A stretch of DNA of 39,391 nucleotides from Candolleomyces eurysporus (taxonomy: Eukaryota; Basidiomycota; Agaricomycetes; Agaricales; Psathyrellaceae). The number at the start of each line of letters is the position of its first letter. Position 1 is the first letter of the stretch. The notes below the pieces were generated by a model, which was not told the origin of the DNA, searched no databases, and worked only from the letters and a program-made list of their open reading frames with translations. Position numbers and translations under genes: made by a program. The stretch covers positions 1 to 39,391 of the forward strand of contig JANBPK010001269.1 in NCBI GenBank assembly GCA_027579435.1. The letters run 5' to 3'. This document shows, one piece after another, positions 32,708 through 39,391 of this stretch.

Positions 32708-35330
32708 TTATTCCTCGTCCATGGCAAGGTGTCGTCTAAGAGCAGAGGGAGAACGCACGGTCTGGCTCTCATCGCTGTCGCTGCACGAATACAACTGCTC
32801 CATTGGCACCTTCTCCTTCCCAGTCCCCTCAGTCACCTTCGACAAATCATAGTGCCTCTCGTCAAGCTCTGAGACCTTTCCCTTCCTCTTTCTACTCCCT
32901 TCGCCCAACGGTGCGTCCTCGATAGGCTGCGAGGCTTTCCCTTTCTCCTCTAACTCCTCGACAGGCTGCGAGGCTTCGCCTTTCCCCTCTGCGTCCTCGA
33001 CAGGTTGCGAGTCTTCCCCTTTCCCCTCTGTGTCCTCGACAGGCTGCGAGGCGTTCCCTTTCCCCTCTACGTCCTCAACAGGCTGCGAGGCTTTCCCTTT
33101 CCCCTCTCTATGATCTTCCACATCCGGAATCTCGACGTATGTAAGGGGTCGTTTACGAAGTTGCTCGTTCAGCTCCTTCCCGTGCTGCGCGCTAACCTTG
33201 CTATACTCTTCTCGAATGTCGTTCATCCACGAGGACAACTGGTGCTTTCGCGTGACACGGCGACCCTCTTCGTCATAGTGGTAAATGCGATCCAAGGTCG
33301 TGTGGAGGTAATCGAGGACGGTGACAAAGAAGAGGCGGTCGCGTGGCCTCAATGGGGAGTCCATGGGTGACATCACATCCGTGGCCTCCGACTGGACTTC
33401 GGTCCGCTTCCAGAACGCGAATTCGAGGAGGACGTTGTCGAGCACACACCCACAATGCATTCTTCGTATGCCACCAGGCTCCATGATGTAGAACTCGAGG
33501 ACTCTCTGCAGAGTAAAGTTGGGGTTGTAGGAGTTGGGCCTAGGGGGTTTCATAGTGCCGTCCGATCCTATACGCATCGGGCGTTCCAGGTAGGAAGGCT
33601 GGTGAATTGCTTTCTTGACGGGGGGATAAGGGACACCGGAGACCTTCTCGGGCTTGGCGACGTCGCAATCAGAAGCCTTCCCTTCCTTGTGAATGCTGTG
33701 ATATGCGCAGACTGTTCGACCGTTGGAAAGAATGAAGACAGAGGCAGCGAGCTTCTTCGAATGATAGGCCGCCTCCCGAAGTACTGCTTGCGCATGTCGG
33801 CACCAGGTTCGACTGACTGAGCCCAAAGGAAGGTTAAACGTCAAGAAGTCCTGCATTTCGGCCTGAGCGTCGTCTGTAAAGAATTTGTTAGACGGCCACA
33901 GCGGAAGTGAGAGCTAAAGGAGCCTTACCATGGATAGTGTTGCTCTGCTCGGTCGACAGGTTGCTATAAATACCAGAGCGGTGTTTCGATTGGGAAGTCT
34001 TTGCTTTTTTTGATGTCTTCTTGTCGTTGTTGCTGTTGTTGTCGCCCGCGCTCTCAGTCTCTGAAATCTGTAGTGGCCGTGAATAAAACGATCAAACGTA
34101 AATGGATTAACGTACCATCGTATATAAATCTTTCATATCGGCCGGGTTCAGCGAAGGCTCGACTTTGACGGCAGTCTGGTCAACCCCCTGGATATTGGGA
34201 GGCGCTGCTGCCAAAGACGGCGGAGGAGGGTCGTTGACAGCGGTCTGGACAACCTCCTGAAGCTCGGGAGGCTCTACCATGGCAGGGGGAGTCGGTGGAG
34301 GGGGGTCTTTGATAACGGTTTGGACAACTTCCTGAAGCTCGGGAGGTGGTACCACGGCAGGCGGAGGCAGAGGAGGGTCGTCTTGAACAACAGTTTGGAC
34401 GACCTCCTGAAGCTCGGGAGGCGGTACCATGGCAGGGGGAGCCAGAGGGTCGCTGACAATGGTTTGGACCACAGCAGGAGGAGGTGGCGGTGGAGGAGGA
34501 GGAGGAGCGGGAAGTGGAGGGGCTGCAGAAGGAACAGGAGAAGCGTCCTCTACAGTTGCAGAAGACCTTTCCACTCCCTGCACTCTCGCTCGCTTATCAC
34601 TTCCATCTTGACCCTCTTCGACAGAGCGCCCGCGCTTCTGACCGCCCTTTGTAGTGGCAGAACCACCTTTCCNTGCCTTTACGTACAACGGGGGGAGGAG
34701 AAGCCGGGCGTGCGGCAGAGCGACCCTTCCTGCCTCTAGGTCCAGCAGGGAGAGAAGATGCTGGAGGAGGGTCCTTGGCGGCGGCGGAGCTGGCATCAGG
34801 CGCAGCAGCGGGAGGAGAAGTTGGAGGAGGGTCCGTTGGCGGCGGTGGAGCTGGCACCAGGCGCAGCAGCGGGAGGAGAAGTTGGACGCGGGCCCTTGGC
34901 GGCAGAGCCACTCCCTTTCGCAACCTGATCGCCACCCTTGTTTGATTGGGAGGGTTGCTTACGAGCCTTCTTTTTGGGCCGACTATCCTCAAGGAGCGAC
35001 CGCAAGGTCTGAAGATTTTCGGTTACGGCAGAGTGCTTCCTCTTCAAGTCAGAGACAGCATTACCATCCTGCTGGTCAGCACCTAGTATGGTTCAGCAAA
35101 AAAAAATCACCACAATGAGGAAGGCACTTACGTTCGACCGCACCCATGTCAATAGAGAGATCGTCAAGGACGTCGTCGGCAACCTTGATCCAGCGAGCTA
35201 TTTCTCTGGTAGATCGAGGCCACGTCTTGACTTGCGTCTCGACTAGATGAAAAGGTTAACGACGACATCTTAGTCAAGCAACAGAAAAAGACCCACGTTG
35301 AGAGGCGATAGAGCTGTTAGAAGGAGGCAT
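32708..35330 (-). CDS. Hypothetical Lys/Pro-rich protein with two internal peptide-repeat regions
   Basis: I do not recognise this family. Exons 5' to 3': 35330-35297, 35242-35132, 35082-34116, 34067-33929, 33873-32708, with introns of 48-55 nt. The start is MPPSNSSIASQ. A conserved-looking segment, WPRSTREIARWIKVADDVL, comes next. A basic stretch (RPKKKARKQ) that could be a nuclear signal, an Ala/Pro/Ser-rich part and four PPxLQEVVQT-like repeats follow. A folded C-terminal region contains WCRHAQAVLREAAYHSKK and LDYLHTTLDRIYHYDEEGR. Near the end are five or six EGKGxxSQPVED repeats. Exon 3 is out of frame as given. An extra base near 34835 and the n at 34673 each shift it by one, and dropping both restores one frame. 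I judge these to be sequence errors. Confidence 0.6.
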
Positions 35331-36487
35331 AGCAAAACGAGGGGAAAGGATTAGGTTGAAACGCTAGTAGAGCCCCTGGAAGGTGAATGAGAGTTCAAAA
35401 CAGCGGCTGGAAGTCTGCGTCGCACCCCAAATCTCCAACGGAACACGATATATATATACGCAACACTCACTTGAGACCTCAGAGGGAGACGGTGGACGCA
35501 CGACAAAGACTTGCATGTCTCCCGGATTGTTCGCCATATGCTACCTGCGGACTTTTCCTGATCTCTACCGTTCTGGTGTGACCACAGAGTGGGAGATGGT
35601 TGAAACGAACACGGCGCCCGTCTGACCAAATTCGCACGCCCGCATGGTAATGCGTGACGCTAGCGCGGCAATAGCCATATATAGCCTTTTAATTCACCAT
35701 AAAGAGAAGAAATCAACCGCTCCCGAAATCGCTTAGACGCCTCAGCCCCTTGAGCTTTGCCACAGGCCAGCAGATGATCACAGGGCAAAGCAAACTCACT
35801 AAAGGTCGAGATTAACTCAGCTAGTTTGCCCACCTCCCTGCCACAAAGGGGATTCGTCAGTCAATCGAAACACGTCCATAGTCCGGACGGTCTGTGGATT
35901 TAGCCAAAGAACTCGGTACGTATCCAAGCCACTTTCATTTTGATCAATCTCTTTTTTTGCACCAGGTACCTTGTTTCGAAGATTCTGATGTCTGATGTTT
36001 TGTATAGCTAGCCAGACATCGCACCCTAGATCGGTTTCGATCCATTTTTCCATCCAATCAGCACCACAACTCTCTTGATCGTGTTCTTACCTGCTTGAAA
36101 AATGGCGTCAGCAATATCTCGGAAATTCTTATCCGTCGGCTAAGTATCATGGGTGAATGTTATCGGTCTTCTATCGTCTCTGCCGAGGGTTTGGGCAGTG
36201 CAACGGGCATACGCGTCCTTAGAGCAGAGGCATGGCGTGACTAGAATGCATACGCTTCACGCCGGTTCCAATGTACTGACCATCCGCGCATCGGTAGGTT
36301 CTCCCGAGGCCGATTATTCCGTGCAAACCCTGTTACCACGGACTGAGATGACAACGTCTCAAGTACTGAAACCACCAATAAGCATATGGCTTATATCTCT
36401 CAATTTACATGCTCCGTTCCACGAATTCCCTTGACGTGTTTCTGGATCCAACTCGAAATTCATGTGTGCTAGCGTAGATGGACTAAT
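35331..36487. other. Intergenic region, with likely promoter of the 32708-35330 gene
   Basis: A TATATATATA run at about 35448-35458 lies some 118-128 bp upstream of the ATG at 35330 and may be its TATA element. The rest shows short frames on both strands, none with splice-supported extension or similarity I recognise. Confidence 0.4.
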
Positions 36488-37725
36488 TCAGCCTAACCAA
36501 TATTCTATGAGCTCCGCATCCGACATGCCCGGCTGCGGTCTGCAAAAATCATCGTCCTCAAGGCGGCGAGGGACACGAGCCCTGTTCACCTTCAAATGTT
36601 TGAAGAAGGTATTGACATCGACCTGTATGTCTTTACCGAAAACGTATTCGAGGGTCTCGATTCTACCCTCCACATCTTGCGACACCGGTACGCGCGTTGG
36701 CATTCCCAGCTCCACTCTCAAGGCGATGGCTCGCCTGACCTTCTCGGACAGTGGGAGGTCATCAAAGCAGCCGATGATATCTTCCACCAGAGGCTTACCG
36801 CGCGCCATAAATTTTCAGCATTGGTTCCGATAGGCTTCCTGGTGGTCAAAGTGCTGTCGATGGACCGTTTGAGACGACACGAGAGTCCGACGCTCTGAAA
36901 TTCAATGAGAAACATCGAAAGCTATTCAGGTAAAACATTGTAGGCGTACCTATGATCTCAGTGTCTGGATCTTTCGAGTAGTAGAACCCACGCTTCGTGG
37001 ACGCTGGAACCCAGGAAAGTGCCGTTTCTCGTTGAATGATCTTGAGGACATCGGGTGCTCCGAGCAATTCCTTGAACAGGGTGGCGATATTCGCTCGGCG
37101 TACCTTGCGACTGACGAGCTTCGAGATCCAAGGAAGCCATAGTGGAGTCCAATCTCCAGCTGTGAGACGAGAGCTAGGCATGGATGGAAAGGTCCCGGTA
37201 TCGAGCGGCGCTGTTCTGGTGAGATGCGATTTGAGGATAGTCGAAGGGGCCGTGCTCCTGAGGCCGTAGTAGCGCCAATCTTCGATTAGCTCTGAATCGT
37301 CCGGGAGGTCCCACTCGTCTGGATCCTCGAAATCTTCAGGAGTGAGCTCTGGCAAGGGCGGAGCTACCTCCCAATCTTCAGGAGGCTCCGGCTCTTTTGA
37401 TGACTCCCAATCCGTTGGGTGCACGAGCTCTTGAGAGCCCCAAGACCTTGGACTCTCGACGCGGCTTCTCTGGATCCTAGTAAGCCTCCAAAAGATGAAG
37501 TCTCTACAGGAACACTCACAGGCTCGTCAAGGAGATACTCGGGCAACTCGTTTGGGTCTGGAGGGTCCCCGTCCTCCGAAGGTTCCCAATCCTGCGGGTC
37601 CTCAGGAGGCTCCAAGCTCTCAAGCACCCAGGCCTCGAAACCTTCATCGTCCTTGAAATTGGTGCCCTAAGCCTTGGTACTTCGAGCGTTAGGGATCTTG
37701 GGTGGTCACTCACTTGGAAAGCCAT
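36488..37725 (-). CDS. Hypothetical acidic protein with an in-frame TGA
   Basis: I do not recognise this family. Exons 5' to 3': 37725-37714 (12 nt, MAFQ), 37666-37520, 37469-36950, then 36894 onward; introns are 47, 50 and 55 nt. The joined start reads GTNFKDDEGFEAWVLESL. It leads into Pro/Asp/Glu-rich text (PPEDPQDWEPSEDGDPPDP, then DWEVAPPLPELTPEDFEDP) and then a more ordered part with WRYYGLRST and LFKELLGAPDVLK. In exon 4 the frame meets TGA at 36815-36817. The same frame then stays open to 36488, encoding a well-formed segment (KPLVEDIIGCFDDLPLSEK, then RIETLEYVFGKDIQVDV). Either the gene is broken, or a 72-nt intron with a weak GTCCAT donor removes the TGA, or the protein ends there. 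Confidence 0.5.
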
Positions 37726-39056
37726 GGGGATTGGTACCGGTTGGGGGCGGCAAGAGAGAATAGAGTGGGAACTGAAGGAATCGCTCGGAAGTGAGAAAAC
37801 ACGAGATTNGGGGGGAACTTATGGGGTTAGGCCTAAGGGACTTACCGGATATAGGATATGGGCATACTCACTCACGGTGACATCATCAATAATTCACGTT
37901 GACGCCTTGAGCCCATCTCGTTTGAAGCACAACCAGGGGTTGTAGATGTAAGATCTTCTGTCTATAGGCTTGTAGTTGCTGGGGCACCAAGTCTCGCTGT
38001 GACCGGTCCCAGCGCGGGGCCGGTAAACGCAAGAAGTCAATGAATAAGATAGCCTGAGGTGCGCAGGTTTTTTGAATGCCGCCCCCTCACCGTCTGCGAT
38101 ACAGCGCCCTATGATTGGGTCACTCCATTCAATCATGACTTACAGATGAAGATGCAATACATATGTATACTTTCCTTTCTTTCTTTCAGTTAGGTCTGAG
38201 AGATTTCGTGGTCTGGGGGGAAAGCTTTATCACTGAACTCTGGCGCCGAGCGCCTAAATCGTCGGCACCTTCCAATTCTCTTCAGTTTAACAAAATTGTG
38301 AGGTGTAGACTGTGATTCCCATAGAATTCATGTATGGAACCAACTTTTCAGGTAGCTTAGGGCGTCTGGTGAAGAAGTATACTAAGTGTTAGACAGCCAA
38401 ATCAAACCCCAGATGTTATTGTTTGATTCGCAGTATTGAAGTAGGTCATGGCCAGACAGTTTTTAGCACACAGGTGAGAAAGATATGAGGCGAGTACAGG
38501 TGGTGCAGTGTATAACACCCCCACAATACTGTGATGGAGAATATTTGTCAGACTGTGTTCATAAGCCTGGGTGATTCACGCCTGAGTTATAGTTACAGCG
38601 CGAGTCGCCGTTCAAGTTTGTGAAATGCGGTTTCCCAAACTCAGCTATTTTACTGAGCTGTGGGGCTTCAACTGGGACTCTGTTGCTGGAGGGGCGTCCT
38701 ATGAAAGTGTTTCGATGTTTCTCATTAATAAATAGTTGCATCGAGCATTGTCGTTGAGTAATGGTCAGACCGTTACCTCGGGATCCACTGGTAAAGGTCA
38801 GACCATGTGACGTTTCACTTAAGTATCCAACCTAGCCTCCACTCACACTGCGTACTGAATACCTTTCTGGGGAGTTGCACTATGCTATCGACATGCATTC
38901 CGGTACGTCCCAACTCAGTGTCAAAGAAATTCCGATATACTCCTGGACTTTGGTAAATGTCAGAGTGATTTCGGTAATTGTCAGACGGTGTTTGGCGACA
39001 TCCACCAGCAACAACATCGATTTGTTTCTCTTTGTCTCCCATCATCTCGCATCCCA
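37726..39056. other. Intergenic region with scattered GTCAGAC words
   Basis: About 1.3 kb without a supportable gene; one n at about 37809. The word TGTCAGAC or GGTCAGACC recurs at 38546, 38763, 38796 and 38979, with a variant at 38959. It could be a transcription-factor site cluster for the gene starting at 39057, or a remnant of a repeat. Confidence 0.35.
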
Positions 39057-39391
39057 ATGGCTCGACCAAGGCTGCATCATACTCCTGAAGAGAAGAAAGC
39101 CGCAAACAGGCTCAAAAGTAAGAAATACTACGACAGGTGCGACTAGTAGACTTATTATTCATTTCATAATGCTCATGTTCTTTCTATACCAGTAACCGTG
39201 ATGCTGTCTTGAGACGAAGGAAACGGGTCGCTAGGCAGAGATTAGAATCGAGGTACGTAACGCACCCTGTGTCGTTGATCGTCCCTCTGATTTGGACTGT
39301 CAAGGCACGCCAACCTCACTGTGGATGGGGGAGAGGAACGGACACCTGCTGTCCCCGTTCGGAAATCGTGCGTCTTACTTATTTTGCAGCA
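39057..39391 (+). CDS. Small basic protein, 5' exons only
   Basis: Exons 39057-39136, 39193-39252 and 39305 to the window end; introns are 56 and 52 nt with consensus GTGCGA/CAG and GTACGT/AAG ends. The start MARPRLHHTPEEKKAANRLK followed by KSKKYYDSNRDAVLRRRKRV is highly basic and helical. Such N-termini are common in uncharacterised agaricomycete proteins, some of which could be nuclear or transposon-linked; I recall the pattern but cannot name a family. The gene runs off the right edge. Confidence 0.55.

Noticed and set aside
1..39391. CRISPR arrays, tRNA or rRNA genes, complete LTR or DNA transposons
   Set aside because: I looked for spacer-repeat arrays, cloverleaf-like segments, reverse transcriptase or transposase motifs and terminal repeats and found none I could support by eye.

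Overview
This window is nuclear DNA of a filamentous basidiomycete, most likely an agaricomycete. Most coding sequence is cut by GT-AG introns of about 47-73 nt. The recognisable genes are a mitochondrial OMA1 protease, a 17-exon secreted GMC (glucose-methanol-choline) oxidoreductase and an expanded family of DUF4238 proteins. I cannot name the species. Several n bases (about 13722, 32000-32040, 32482, 34673, 37809) show assembly uncertainty. All exon joins were built by hand from splice signals, reading frame and comparison among paralogues in the window.

Layout: 1-1347 (-) OMA1, running off the left edge; 2036-2536 (-) a weak hypothetical gene; 3271-6248 (+) two intact tandem copies of a seven-helix membrane protein (7TM-A, 7TM-B). 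From 6615 to 29906 (+) lies an expanded array. It holds seven DUF4238 loci: D1 6615, D2 9533, D3 11577, D4 pseudogene 17897, D5 18927, D6 truncated 27294 and D7 28246. A third intact 7TM gene (7TM-C, 16277) and many 7TM relics are interleaved with them. A GMC oxidoreductase gene (23199-25936) sits inside the array. From 30715 to 32475 is a minisatellite-like repeat with a core unit of about 70-80 bp. Then come a Pro/Ala-rich, Lys-rich hypothetical gene (32708-35330, -), an acidic hypothetical gene with an in-frame TGA (36488-37725, -) and the first exons of a small basic protein at the right edge (39057, +).

The central observation is that the array looks like repeated duplication of a two-gene module, [7TM membrane protein]-[DUF4238 protein with a membrane-anchored C-terminal tail]. 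For D1, D3, D4, D5, D6 and D7, a 7TM gene, a 7TM fragment or 7TM 3' flank is found upstream. The DUF4238 genes share a 5' block of about 110-150 bp, a first exon of usually 86 nt and an intron of 50-55 nt. Four of them (D1, D3, D6, D7) have an exact dyad of the form TCGTG...CACGA, 109-133 bp before the ATG, and D2 has it with one mismatch. The DUF4238 core is well kept. The C-terminal tails are not: two or three helices in D1 and D2, a Cys-rich helical tail in D3, one helix in D7, and in D5 a duplicated domain of about 190 residues followed by one helix. No function can be assigned to either partner from sequence alone. A membrane receptor or effector module is an inference only.
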